A stretch of 60,000 nt of DNA from Adiantum capillus-veneris (GCA_014529385.2 CM043957.1:86440881-86500880); one strand, 5' to 3'; positions 34,695 through 44,706 are shown, numbered from the stretch's first letter. Notes: generated by a model not told the origin, from the letters alone. Numbers and translations are program-made.

Positions 34695-34736
34695 ACACCA
34701 AACGCGTTTCGCTCATACTGAGCTCATCAGTGGTGT
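34695..34736 (-). ncRNA. Hammerhead ribozyme motif in the PLE pLTR
   Basis: On the minus strand the 42 bases contain the full hammerhead core. Stem I is ACACCA with UGGUGU (6 perfect pairs). The invariant CUGAUGA follows, then stem II GCUCA/UGAGC with a GUA loop, the invariant GAA, and a minimal stem III AC/GU with loop GC. The cleavage triplet is GUU (the usual one is GUC; U is allowed but slower). Hammerheads with very short stem III are known in Penelope-like elements and may act as dimers; the palindrome AAACGCGUUU here could pair between molecules. Self-cleavage would process PLE transcripts close to their 5' end. The fold is by inspection only. Confidence 0.85.
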
Positions 34737-34771
34737 GAGTTTTCATATACAGGTGAAGGAGGTGAATGGGG

Positions 34772-34780
34772 ATTTATATA
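34772..34780 (-). promoter_or_regulatory. TATA box of the PLE pLTR
   Basis: TATATAAAT on the minus strand lies 35 bases upstream of the hammerhead core. Transcription starting 25-30 bases downstream of the box would place the ribozyme about ten bases from the RNA 5' end. Confidence 0.55.
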
Positions 34781-35270
34781 GGGACAACTTGAGGTGGATT
34801 TTGGGTGGAAAAAGGGAGTTAATGGTAGTGTACAAGTGTACATTGGAAAGAGTTAGGGTGGTGTACAAGTGTACATAGGAAAGAGTTAAGGTGAAGAGTT
34901 AGGGACATGTGAGTTAATGGTAGTGTACAAAAGTACAAAGTGAAAGAGTTAGGGTAGACATGTTGTACCCAATAGAGTTATGTTTTTTTGAAGATGATGG
35001 TGATTTGATACCCAAGTTAGTGGGGAGATAGAGGGTGAAGAGAAAGGTCTAGATTTAGGGGAACATAAGAGGATTTTTTAATATCCATTTTATATTTTTC
35101 ATGGAGCTAGTAGACCAAAAAAAATTAATGGGGCTAGAAGACCAAAGGTGTATTGGTAGGTGGAGTTGGCTTATGATTTAACAAGGGGTGTAGAAAGAGG
35201 TAGGTAAGAGTTTGGTGGGGTTTAATTAGCTAAGGTGAGCTCCCAAGATAAGGGAGAAACGAGTGGTGTT

Positions 35271-35289
35271 GGGGGGGGGGGGGGGGGGG
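35271..35289. repeat. G19 homopolymer
   Basis: Nineteen consecutive G inside the PLE 3' noncoding part. Confidence 0.9.
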
Positions 35290-35583
35290 AAAGAGAACGT
35301 AAAGAGTGCCCGAGGGGGGAAAAATGGGTAGGTGTGAACAAGATAAGGGATACAGTAGAAGGGAGGGGCCTAACCAAAAAAGTCCACTATTTTAAAGGGT
35401 AGGGATATCAAAGAAAAACGAAAATTTCCAAATATATATTTTTGTCGAAGGTGCGTGGCAAGCCAAAAGGGGAACATGTAGCCCATTCAAATATTTATGT
35501 GAGTCTTCCAGTGTGGTGCAGAGTCTTCTCGGGTGGTGCAGAGTATGTACAAGCATGCTATGGAGGTTGGGCCCAGAGGTCCA

Positions 35584-36399
35584 TCAGATGGTGGGTCTAG
35601 GTAGAACCAAGAGTGAGGGGTTGTATTGGCAAGCCGAAGCGATAGGGTTGTTGATACAAAGGGATGGTGATAGCCTTCTGATGGAGAGAGTGAAAGATAA
35701 CTTGAAGGTTATGGGGGGTGGTTTTTTAAGTCGAAGAGTGGGCTCCATGAGGGAGGTGCGATTCTGATAGGTGACTTTTTTGAACACATAAAGAAGAAAA
35801 CCTGGTGGATATCCTTTTGCCCTAAGGAGTTGATAGAAGAGATTGCGGATAGCAATGAAACCTTCCAAGGAGCTTTCTCTAATGATAAATCTTTTGAGTT
35901 CTGCAATAATGAAAGCCACTTTTAAGTGTTTAGGGTGCCACGAGATCCATGGGGTGTAGTTATAGGCATTTAAGGGTTTTTGATGTCAGTGAGAGTCTAA
36001 AAGGCTTGAGGAGGCAAACTTTGTTCCTTTAAAAAATCCTATGTCGAGGATAGTGGCATGGTGATTTTAATGTGATTTTGAAGTGGTTTTCCATATTCAT
36101 TTAGACAAGAGGTGAGGGAGGCCTTAGAGTCAATCCATAGCCCAAAGGCATCATTTACATACCACTTGAAGTAGAGAAGGTTAGGACTATTCAAAAGGGA
36201 AGAAGAGGCTTCCAAATGGCATAAGAAGAGGCATGCATATACTACGGCAAAATTGGAGCCCATAGGGGTTCCTTTGACTTGTTTCCAAAACTTACCTTTA
36301 AAGGTAATGTAGTGGTGCGACAAGATGAGCGCCGCAAGAGAGAGGATAAAGTGGGTTTTGAGAGGTTCAAAATGGGTAGAAAGGGAGGCTTTGAGCGCC
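35584..36399 (-). pseudogene. PLE reverse transcriptase, C-terminal half (motifs B, C and thumb)
   Basis: From 36399 down the minus strand encodes HYITFKGKFWKQVKGTPMGS, the PLE motif B, and then YACLFLCHLE. Motif C is YVND (36161-36150), where catalytic Y-x-D-D is expected; the first Asp is Asn (codon 36155-36153), which should abolish activity. A frameshift near 36050 leads into LDIGFFKGTKF. A TGA precedes HQKPLNAYNYTPWISWHPKHLK, and the PLE-specific AELKRFI..GYPPGFLLYVFKKVTYQNRT stretch (35890-35770) follows. The frame closes near 35584 without a GIY-YIG domain. Confidence 0.85.
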
Positions 36400-36404
36400 A
36401 CGAG

Positions 36405-36681
36405 TGTTGAAGATGATGAAACAGGAAACAGAAGGAAGACAACAACTCAGAGTAGGAAGAAGATGGAGAAGGAGAAGACACAGAGCTTGTGTACGAGATC
36501 TCTGTAGTCTCTCTCTCTGTATTAGAATAATAGTGTATATAAACTCAGAGCTACAAAGCTTATATGAAACCCTAAGAGATAAGGTGTCCTTTCACACCAG
36601 ATGTCCAGGGGGAAAAACCCAGTGGGAGAAAAGTGCCCCTGGTGAAGCGCGTATACACACTAACACTACTACATGTCTACA
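36405..36681 (-). mobile_element. Solo LTR inserted in the PLE reverse transcriptase
   Basis: On the minus strand the segment starts TGTAGACATGTAGTAG and ends CATCTTCAACA, with TATATACAC near the middle. It is flanked by a perfect 5-bp duplication, ACGAG on the plus strand (36400-36404 and 36682-36686). With the 277-bp segment and one duplicate set aside, the RT reading frame is continuous between motifs A and B (HGLV then ALKASL). Termini and size fit a copia-type LTR. No internal element remains, so it is a recombination product. Confidence 0.9.
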
Positions 36682-37496
36682 ACGAGGCCATGGTTGATTG
36701 GGATACTAGGGTAGAGGGCCTCTACATCAAAGGTGAAGAGTAGGGTATTGGGTGGGAGGGGGAGTTTGTTAAGGTCCTTGATGAGGGTGAGCGAGTTTTT
36801 AAGATTTTGTTTAAAGGTGAGGAAGATAGGAAAGAGTTGGAAGTGAAGCCAAATGGAAGCTTTTTCAAAGATATAGCCTTTATAGGAGCAAATAGGCCAT
36901 GAGAAAAGGGAGGGTTTGTGCAGTTTAGGGATGAAATAAATGGGGCAGGGTTTAAGTTGCTTGTCAAGGGGCGAGAGGATGAAGTTACGACCCAAAGTAG
37001 GTAGCGTCAAAAATTGGCTGTTAATGGAGGAGAGGAGGGAAGCAATAAAGGGAAAGGGGATGGAGAGGCAAGGCTCGTAAGTGGAGGTATCATTGAGGTG
37101 AGTGAGGGCGTTGCTTTCGTACCAGTCCAAAGGTAGTATGGCCAAGCCTAGGTTTTTGTCGACAGGTTTTATGACGATGGAAGGATCCAATTTGAGGCTA
37201 TTTAAGGCTTGAATGACAAAACGGGGAGGTTTAGAGGGTGGGAAGAAATTAGAGTTTAAAATAAGGTTAAGGTTAATATGGTTAGTGAGTAAGATTTGGT
37301 TGAGAGATGGGTTTTGCAAGGGCGGCTTCCAAAGGGGATTTGGTATTTTGAAAGGAGAGGGTGGTAGAGTTGGATGATTCTTGAAGAAAAACTTTAGTTT
37401 GAATTCTCTTGCCATTTTGGTATGAGCGTTAAGAAGAGAGGCGGGTGAAGGGTTTGAAGGGGGGGGGGGATGTATTTTAAACCTAAAGCTAAGCAT
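36682..37496 (-). pseudogene. PLE reverse transcriptase, N-terminal half
   Basis: The frame encodes the PLE fingers region: VIKPVDKNLGLAILPLDWYE, ALTHLNDTSTYE, PIYFIPKLHKPSLFSWPIC, and motif A FTFDVEALYPSIPINHG, with catalytic Asp at 36728-36726. It is joined upstream to the next frame through a C9 tract (G9 on plus, 37461-37470 region), where a one-base slip changes frame. It ends artificially in the solo LTR. Confidence 0.88.
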
Positions 37497-37762
37497 CCCT
37501 TTTCAGGTAGGGAGAGATTTTTAGGTGAAAGGTTATGTACTTTAAAGTTGGAAACACCAAGCTCCAAAGAGCAGGTTTTAAGCTTACCAAAAAGGAGAAG
37601 TTTGTAGTGTTGAGGATTTACAAGGGGTAGCCAATACTTCCTTCTCAAACGTCCTTTGCGGGTTGGGAGCTCGAGGTAATCTTTATCAAGTGGTGATGCA
37701 GCGGCGGTGTTGGTGATCCAAAGATGTGGGAGGAGGGGGGGCTTGGAGAAGGAAAGATGCAC
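37394..37762 (-). pseudogene. PLE region just before the RT
   Basis: The frame carries VHNLSPKNLSLPEKGCLALGLKYIPPP (NLS...L...E...L..GL.F.P.P), the signature that opens PLE reverse transcriptases. Upstream is a basic stretch (RKGRLRRKYWLPL). The frame leaves the RT frame at the C9 tract, so residues after YIPPP in this frame are not native. Confidence 0.8.
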
Positions 37763-37785
37763 CCATGTAGTGGGGTGCTTACGCC

Positions 37786-38241
37786 CTAATCCCTCCTCCC
37801 TCTTCCTTTTCTCGAGTGCTTTGCATTGTAGTGGGAGGTGCTCTTTTGAAAAAAAGTTTTCTTGTGGGAAGAGGAAGCGAGAGGAGAAATATTGGGGTGG
37901 GAAATGGTAGGGTGCGGGGGGCTAATAGGTTTAAGAGGGTAGACTGGATTAGAAGGTAAATTGCTGTGGTAGGTGTAGTGGGGTTTTTTTACATAGCGAG
38001 GAGATTCTTGGTGGGGAGGTTCTAAAGTTCGTTTGTTGGTTGGGGCTTGAGATGGTTTAGGAGCTATAGATTGAGGCTCCAATGGAGAAGGTTGAGGGTA
38101 GGTAGAGGGTCTAGGTGATTGGAATGGTTTTTTGGAAGGGGGGTTGAAGGTTCTTTGTGTGTAATGAAAGGGTTTTTTGGGAGGGGGATAGGGGATGAGG
38201 AATAAAACCTGTGAGGCAGCGGGCATCACCACCAACACCAT
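37786..38241 (-). pseudogene. PLE N-terminal proline-rich region
   Basis: The 151-codon frame starts in the 5' pLTR and is rich in Pro, Ser, Lys and His (PPKKPF, PSKKPFQSPRP and similar repeats). It ends basic (HSRKGRGRRD). It lies 23 bases upstream of the next PLE frame and out of phase with it. A basic, proline-rich stretch would suit RNA binding, but no domain is recognisable. A Chlamys-type N-terminal GIY-YIG domain was looked for and not found. Confidence 0.5.
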
Positions 38242-38867
38242 GTTGCAAGAGTTGAACCATTTGAGAAGCTATTATCCCCATCTACTATTTTCAATAAGTT
38301 CTAATGAACAAATCAGCAAGTGGTTTCACCACGGCCCTCAACTACCTTTCAGACAGACTCAACCACGGAATGCAAGGCAAGTGATGTAGTAAAACCCTCA
38401 CCTAGTTAAATAGGAGGTGAGCCAGTAGAAGAAATGACAATGTCCTTGCTAAAAATTCCCCACCCACCAAGTGGACTCCAGCTAAGTAGCAACACCACAG
38501 CCTTTTTTTGTGAGCTAGTAGGTAGACCAAAATCCATCAGATCATCGGCTTCAAGGCTAGCAAATCAGCACCTCCATAGGTTCGGGGTAGGACAAACCAT
38601 TGTTTCAACATATGAGTGAAATATTGAGACATCCATAGATTGTATCACTCAAAAACGGGGCATGTCAGCATCAAAAGCATCCACATATATTTCATCATGG
38701 TGGAGGGGGGGGGGGGGGGGGGGGGGGGGGGAAGGGGGCAAGAGTTATGGTATCAAGTGGTGAGCATGAGACTATAGGCATCAAAGGTGCAAAGAGCGGC
38801 ATAGAGGGAGGAGGAGAGAGGGACGACGGGCTCGTCAAGGCATACAGAGTCAGAGGTCAAGGTAACT
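38189..38867 (-). repeat. 5' pLTR of the PLE, truncated
   Basis: A direct repeat of 33891-34556, including G27 at 38705-38731. It ends at 38867, before the part that in the other copy holds the TATA box and hammerhead. This is typical of 5'-truncated target-primed insertion. Confidence 0.9.
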
Positions 38868-39715
38868 TTTTGGGGGAAAAACTGAAGTAAATAAAAATGG
38901 TAGGTGAGAATCAAGGGTTAAGTCCCATAGCCACCAAACCACAACACTTATCAAGAGCCTTTCCAAGGGCCACTTTCCTACCCAAGGATTATGAGATTAG
39001 CAAGGTATGCTACCGTAAGATATGTGTGTATATGTACCCTCCATAAAAGGTAACCATCAACCCCAATATGCATATTTATCTTACCCATCCATTTATGCCA
39101 AGGCAATAAAGAAAGAGGTCAAATCCACACGAGGTAAATTGATATACTCATCAGCTCCATTATTCCCTAAAAACGTCAAATTCTTCCAAGATACAAGCTC
39201 AAGGTAGTCACTAATAAGACAAAATAATCATCAACAAAATCAGAAGCTCAAGTGTAAGTGTATGTGTAGCTGGGTGGAGAAATTATAGCTAGAGGAAGTG
39301 ACCAAGTGTGTGTGTGTGTTTAAGGCAAAGATGAATAGTAAGGTATGCAAAAATGATGTTGATCGAGTTACTCATTTAGTTTGAAGGTTGCATGTATACT
39401 TTTATTGGTGAATAAGCTAGGGTTGTGGTTGTGTAACATGTAGGTGGATGATAGTGACTTAGATGTGAGAAAGGTGCCAAAGATGGTGCAAAAGGCCTGC
39501 TCATCAAGGAGTGCAGTTGGAAAGCATCGGGTGTTTACAAAGAGGAATGCCTTTCCAACTAAGAGAGAATGCAAGAAAATGAAAAGGTAAGATGCACCCA
39601 TCAAGTTTTATTATATTACTCATAGGATTAGCATGTTTCAATGGAAGTGTACAAATGCAATAAATGAGTTTCAATACAAAATCATGCAACTACATACAAA
39701 GTCACTGGAGCTCCA
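38868..39715. other. No recognisable gene
   Basis: Short frames only. A brief TG run is at about 39308-39320. Confidence 0.4.
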
Positions 39716-39718
39716 TGG

Positions 39719-40544
39719 CAATTATGTTGCACGTCGACAATTGAATACACGTAGCAGATCTTCATTTGTCATCTTGCTCTGATGGACGAACATATTGTGG
39801 TTCAAATCCAAGCCAAAATAGTGGAGTAGTATGTAGTATATATGCTTGCAGACCATATATGGTTTACTTTGCACCACTTGTTCTGCAAAGTCTCCACATG
39901 TACACATCGGACTACTGGCAACATGAACTTCATACCTCTCACCTCAAACATGAGAAGAAGATGTCTCCACCATGAATTTTTCATGCATGCCTGCCTTCAC
40001 AACAATGTGCAGAACAACATGTGCCTCCATGGTTTCGGCCGATTCATTCCTGTTAGAGTATTGAATCGATACTTCTAGCTGATAATGCATATTGTTGGTT
40101 TCCCTTGCTATGATCTTATTTATGGTGAAGCCCCCTGTCTCCAAATCTTATAACTCCAAGGCATTTATGTTTATTCCCTTCTCCACAGGCCAAGTTTTGG
40201 GTACCCTTGCAGGACATTGAGTGAGTGTGTTACAGATTTTTCATGTGTGATCCACACTATTGTTACAGAACCACATGAATTGTGCCTCCGAAGTCTACCT
40301 TGACCATCATTGTCCCCTCTTTCCCATGTACGAACTCCCCAGAAGGATAGAGCAACTCCGCCTGCACCTGTGTTCCCTTTTTTTTGCATTTACCAAATCT
40401 ACATCCCAACCACCCTTGACATTGAACCCTACTACCCTTTGGTATACAACGGATTTCCCACATTGTCTTATGAATATCCGTCTCTTCGACCATGAGACCA
40501 CCCTCGTGTTCTTCGACCTCATGACTTACCCTTGTAAATAACAT
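39719..40544 (-). pseudogene. SWIM zinc-finger protein pseudogene
   Basis: On the minus strand the end of the frame encodes RYEVHVASSPMCTCGDF, a variable loop, KPYMVCKHIYYILLHYFGLD, then MTNEDLLRVFNCRR. The C-x-C...C-x-H spacing is that of the SWIM zinc finger, and the tail resembles ZSWIM2-like ubiquitin-ligase proteins more than MULE transposases. The upstream part, in another frame (40544-40263), has GSRVQCQGWLGCRFGKCKKKGTQ and LLYPSGEFVHGKEG and looks genuinely coding. Stops at 40150-40148 and 39946-39944 and a frame change break it. Introns could explain part of this, but the TGA lies inside otherwise continuous similarity. Confidence 0.55.
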
Positions 40545-40654
40545 TTGTGGTCCTCAACGATTGTGAGGAACGTTCTGTGAGTAAGTACCTTTAGGCAGGC
40601 TTGAATCAAGTGATTGTCAATCTAATGTAGATTGAATGAGATGGGATACGTGGC

Positions 40655-41587
40655 AACATCTTACACTAATATGTTATGGATGATGTGGGCTATGGGGCTT
40701 GCTTCGAAGGAGGCAATCATGGAAAAATTGCCATGTGTGGTCTACAGTTGGATGCAGGCAGACATTGACAAGAGGGTAGGGGGTATAATGTGCATGTGGT
40801 GCTAATGTTGCAACTACTACATCTTGTGAGTGCCACTTTGGTTCTTTTACACAAGTTCGTGTCATCTATTGCATCTGGCAACATTTATTTATCAGTAATG
40901 CAGTATATGCAGGACAAGTACACTCTTGCATTGAAAAAGATCATCACCAAGAAGGATAGAATGCTTGCTTTAGAGTTTCAAAGCAATCATAAAAAGGCAT
41001 TCTTTGAAATAGATGCACCGTCCAAAAAAATAACAAAACATGTGTTGGCCATTGTTGATCCAGATTTAGGAGATGATTGGTGGAGGTATGTTGTTTTGAC
41101 CTCTCATGTACTAGATAGTACGGAATTGATCCTTGTTGGTCTCAATGCAGGACATTGCAAACAATTGAGTGGACCCGCCACCCAAAGTGGCTAACGGAGG
41201 AAAGATTGTACGGGTTGTCATGTGCAGATCTTCTACCTGTGAAGAAAACATTCATTCTCTATGCAATGGCTTCTACAGAACAGGTAGACATTAAGAGTTT
41301 GGACATACCACAGACAGGTGAGCACATTTGAACATCACCTAGACGGTCTACCTCTTTGGCTTGGAATGGGGTTCAATTGTAATGATAGATGTTTCCACAA
41401 CCCACAAGAGTCGGGTGCGTTTAGGGAGTAGTTGCGGATTGAGGTTTTATGGGCGTCGATTGCAAGAGAAGTAGGGAACATACACATCAACATCCGAAGT
41501 ATACATTTGACATCCATGCCTGGTCTAGACCTTGAGGTTCGTTCATCGATGATGCCAAGATTACTCATAGAGGAAAGATCTTTGCTT
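40655..41587 (+). pseudogene. Unrecognised intron-containing gene, 5' part
   Basis: Good coding character is seen in pieces. One exon (about 40913-41085) encodes KYTLALKKIITKKDRMLALEF and ends at a GTATGT donor. A short intron, 41086-41150, ends TGCAG. The next exon encodes TLQTIEWTRHPKWLTEERLY, then LSCADLLPVKKTFILYAMAS. After a +1 shift or splice at 41318 it continues HHLDGLPLWLGMGFNCNDRC. The last piece, FIDDAKITHRGKIFAYE, runs into the copia target site at 41588 and resumes in frame at 50242 (LALMKKGTQSEVAKALASA). I know no family with this sequence. Function is unknown; a TAG near 41430 suggests it may already have been broken. Confidence 0.5.
41086..41150 (+). other. Putative 65-bp intron
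   Basis: GTATGT donor and CTCAATGCAG acceptor. Removing it fuses DDWW-R to TLQTIEW in frame, whereas reading through gives a stop soon afterwards. It is short for a plant intron. Confidence 0.5.
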
Positions 41588-41592
41588 ATGAG

Positions 41593-41786
41593 TGAAGGAG
41601 TACGAGCGGAAGTGCGATGCGAGAGAGAGAGTGTGAGAAGAAGAGCACGACGATATGGTGAAATCGCTCTACTGTAATGTGTAGAGCATAGTGAGTTCTT
41701 ATTAGGTTTTTACAAAAGAATATGTGTACATACCTGGCGGCCCGCCCACTTACCTGGGCGACCACATTGGGGTTTATACCCCAACA
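41593..41786 (-). repeat. 3' LTR of the outer copia element
   Basis: 194 bp, TG...CA on both strands' sense of the element (TGTTGGGG...CTTCA on minus). Confidence 0.97.
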
Positions 41787-41798
41787 ACCTCCCACTTA
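41787..41798 (-). promoter_or_regulatory. Polypurine tract of the outer copia element
   Basis: TTTAAGTGGGAGGT on the minus strand abuts the 3' LTR. The same tract occurs in the inner element at 48188-48202. Confidence 0.85.
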
Positions 41799-41875
41799 AA
41801 GTCCAATGTGGTACTTTAAGTGTGAGAGAAGCTACTATACAAGCTAATATACAAGAGATGTAGAGAAGTGATGTA

Positions 41876-44706
41876 CTACCCTACACCTAACTGTTTGCCA
41901 AAATGCGCAAAGCTCTCTGAGGGAAGTCCTTTTGTAAGTAGATCAGCAGGATTTTTTGTGGTGTGAACTTTGACAAGCTGAAGTTGCTTATCCTTGAGCA
42001 TTTCCCTGATGAAATGATACTTCACATCCACATGCTTTGTCTTTGAGTGATAAACTGGATTGCGAGCCAATTGTATAGCACTTTGACTATCACAATATAA
42101 CACAGGCATCTCTTCTTTGATTCCCAAATCTGTTACTAGTCGATTAAGCCAAATTGATTCTTTGCATGCCTTTGATGCTGCAACATATTCAGCCTCTGGA
42201 GTAGACTGAGTAACACAATCTTGTAATCTAGAACGCCATGATACTGCTCCACCAACCAATGTAAAGACATACCCTGACGTAGACCTTTGGTTGTCTAAGT
42301 CACCTGCATAATCTGAGTCTGTAAAACCCTTTACACTTAGCTCCTGACTCCCATAGCATATACGCATACTCTTTGTAGCTTTTAGGTATCTCAATATTCC
42401 TTTCACTGCCTCCCAATGTTTCTTGCCTGGGTTTGACATGTATCGACTTACTACTCCCACTGCAAATGCAATGTCTGGGCGAGTAGCAATCATTGCATAC
42501 ATCAAACTACCCACTGTAGACGCATATGGAATCTTATCTATTTCAGCCTGTTCTTCCTCAGACACAGGACAATCTTCTTTGCTAAGTTTCACATATGGTG
42601 GCAATGGAACACTCAATGCCTTTCCCTTCTCCATATTGAAACGTTGCAAAACCTTGTCAATATACTCTGTTTGAGATAACCAAATCAACTTCTTTGATCT
42701 GTCTCTCTCAATGCGCATACCAAGTATATGACTTGCCTCACCCATGTCTTTCATGTCAAACGATTTTGCCATCTTTGACTTCAAAGCTGAAATTTCTTCC
42801 AAGTGCTTGCCAGCAATCAACATGTCATCCGCATACAAAATAAGGATCAGCCAACTACCATCCTTAGCCTTCTTTGTATATAGACAGTGATCGAACTCAC
42901 TACGTTTGTAGCCTTGAGAAAGCATAAACTTGTGGAATTTATGGTACCATGCCCTCGGTGATTGTTTTAAGCCATAAAGACTCTTTAACAACTGGCATAC
43001 CCAATCTTCCTTGCCTTTCTCAACAAACCCTTCTGGCTGCTGCATGTAAATTTCCACATCTAAATCACCATGCAAGAACGCTCTCTTGACATCCATTTGG
43101 TGCAACACCAAATCTAATATGGCAACCAATTCAAGAAAGCATCTCAATGTAGTCATTTTGACCACCGGAGAGAAGACTTCATCAAAGTCAATGCCTTGTT
43201 CTTGCTTAAAGCCCTTGGCAACAAGCCTTGCTTTGTACTTTGGCTGACTATCGTGAGCGGTGATCTTATACCTGTAAATCCATTTACAGGGTAGAGTCTT
43301 TTTGCCCCGTGGTAATTTAACTAGCTTCCATGTCTTGTTTTTATGCAGAGTTGTCATCTCTGACTGCATGGCCAATTGCCAATTCCCGGAGTCCTTCATT
43401 TGCACTGCTTCCTTGTAACATGAAGGCTCATTGCAATCAGTCAACATGACATAGTTCATAGATGGAACAAACCTATCAGGAGGTCGCGTGACACATCCAG
43501 ATCTACACACAATAGGTGGCTCAGGCTTAGCCACAACCTGTGGTTCCACTCTATCCTGCCCTTGCTCCTCTTGAGCCCTGACATTTTGTCTTGCACGTGC
43601 AGGTCCATCTTCTTGGAAGACAACTCTTCTAATCTCCTCAACCCTCTCTGGTTTAGAATGATTTTTGGATTCATTAAAGTGAACATCATTGCTGCGGACA
43701 ACCTTTCTGGATTTGGGATCCCAAAGTTTGTACCCCATTTCACCAGAATTACGATAGCCTAGAAAGATGCACTTTCTACTCTTTGGCTCAAGTTTGTTCC
43801 TAAATTCCTTTGGAACATGAGTATATGCCTCACAACCAAAGACTCTGAGATGCTTGTATGAGGGCATTTTGCCTGACCATACCATCTCTGGCACTGAATC
43901 CTTCTGCAAAACCTTGCTAGGAGATCTATTTACAAGATGAACAGCTGTTGATACAGCTTCAGCCCAAACCCCATTTGGCAGCTGTGCATTAGACAACATA
44001 CTTCTGACCTTCTCTTGTATGGTCCTATTCATCCTCTCAGCAACACCATTTTGAGGAGGATTGTAAGGAGCAGTAAGTTCACGTTTTATACCTTTTGACT
44101 CACAAAAGTTGTGAAAGGCCTTTGAAACATACTCTCCACCATTGTCAGTGCGTAAGCATTTAAGCTTCTTGCCACTCTGATTCTCCACAAGTGTCACAAA
44201 TGTTTTGAAAACACTAAACGCTTCATCCTTGTGCTTGAGAAAGTAAATCCATACTTTCCTCGAGTAATCATCTATAAATGTCATAAAGTAAGAAGGTCCC
44301 CCAAGAGATAGGTTAGGCATAGGTCCACACAAATCACTATGAACAAGTACCAACTGTGTATCTCTTCTACTGCTTCTATGCTTATGTGGTTGTTGTGTTT
44401 GCTTACCATACAGACAATGTTCATAGAATTCAAAATCATTAAATGAAAATCCAGGAAAATAACCAGAACGAGACAAGATTTCCATTCCCTTCTTGGACAT
44501 ATGTCCTAACCGGCTATGCCACAAAGAAACGTTCGGCTGCTCGGTTACGTTGATTACATTTTTAGAGACATTTGATACATAAATCATGTAAAGTCCTCCA
44601 GACTTTACTCCATGTGCTACTGTCATAGAACCCTTGGATATCTTCCACATGTTCTGTCCAAAAGTGGTGACGTAGCCAGCATCATCAAGTAAACCTGTGC
44701 TGATCA
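41876..44706 (-). pseudogene. Outer copia pol, distal part: integrase, RT, RNase H
   Basis: About 940 codons are open. Order: GAG-pre-integrase zinc region (HSRLGHM...C), integrase core with Asp in VHSDLCGPM, Asp in RTDNGGEY and Glu in NGVAERMNR. The copia RT follows with MDVKRAFLHGDL and the YADDMLI catalytic pair. RNase H comes last with DSDYAGD, EAEYVAASKA and LYCDSQSAIQLA. All catalytic residues are present. Translation upstream of 44706 enters the inner element's LTR, so the apparent first 74 residues of the longest frame are not native. The true protein continues at 48391 after the nested insertion (TKSLI then STGLLDD). The sequence would work only if the insertion, the gag TAG and the frameshift were absent. 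Confidence 0.95.

Larger units (their letters stand above)
32031..38867 (-). mobile_element. Penelope-like retroelement with pLTRs and hammerhead motif
   Basis: Penelope-like elements are retroelements whose RT is related to telomerase and which carry direct repeats called pseudo-LTRs. Read on the minus strand, this copy has a pLTR cut at its 5' side (38867-38189) and an ORF with the PLE reverse transcriptase (38241-35584). A second pLTR with TATA box and hammerhead core follows (about 34790-33891), then a tail (33890-32097) with four hairpins, ending at a CA/AAC simple repeat (32031-32096). No GIY-YIG endonuclease domain was found on either side of the RT. A solo LTR interrupts the ORF. The core 33891-38867 is firm; inclusion of the tail rests on the parallel copy at 28.7-30.6 kb. 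Confidence 0.8.

Noticed and set aside
34687-34736. Alternative hammerhead fold cleaving after GUGUC
   Set aside because: A 4-bp stem III (ACGC/GUGU) can be drawn, but then no stem I forms; the fold with UGGUGU in stem I is clearly better.
34441-34746. A 101-codon minus-strand frame containing TDELSMSETRLV
   Set aside because: The peptide is simply the translation of the hammerhead core and its flanks; the frame has no domain and lies in the pLTR.
33870-38890. Target-site duplication for the PLE
   Set aside because: The flanks show CCCAAA on one side and TTTGGG on the other, which is inverted, and no convincing direct duplication was found.
39147-39154. CTGATGAG on the minus strand as a second hammerhead
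   Set aside because: No GAAA box or stem II follows within a plausible distance.
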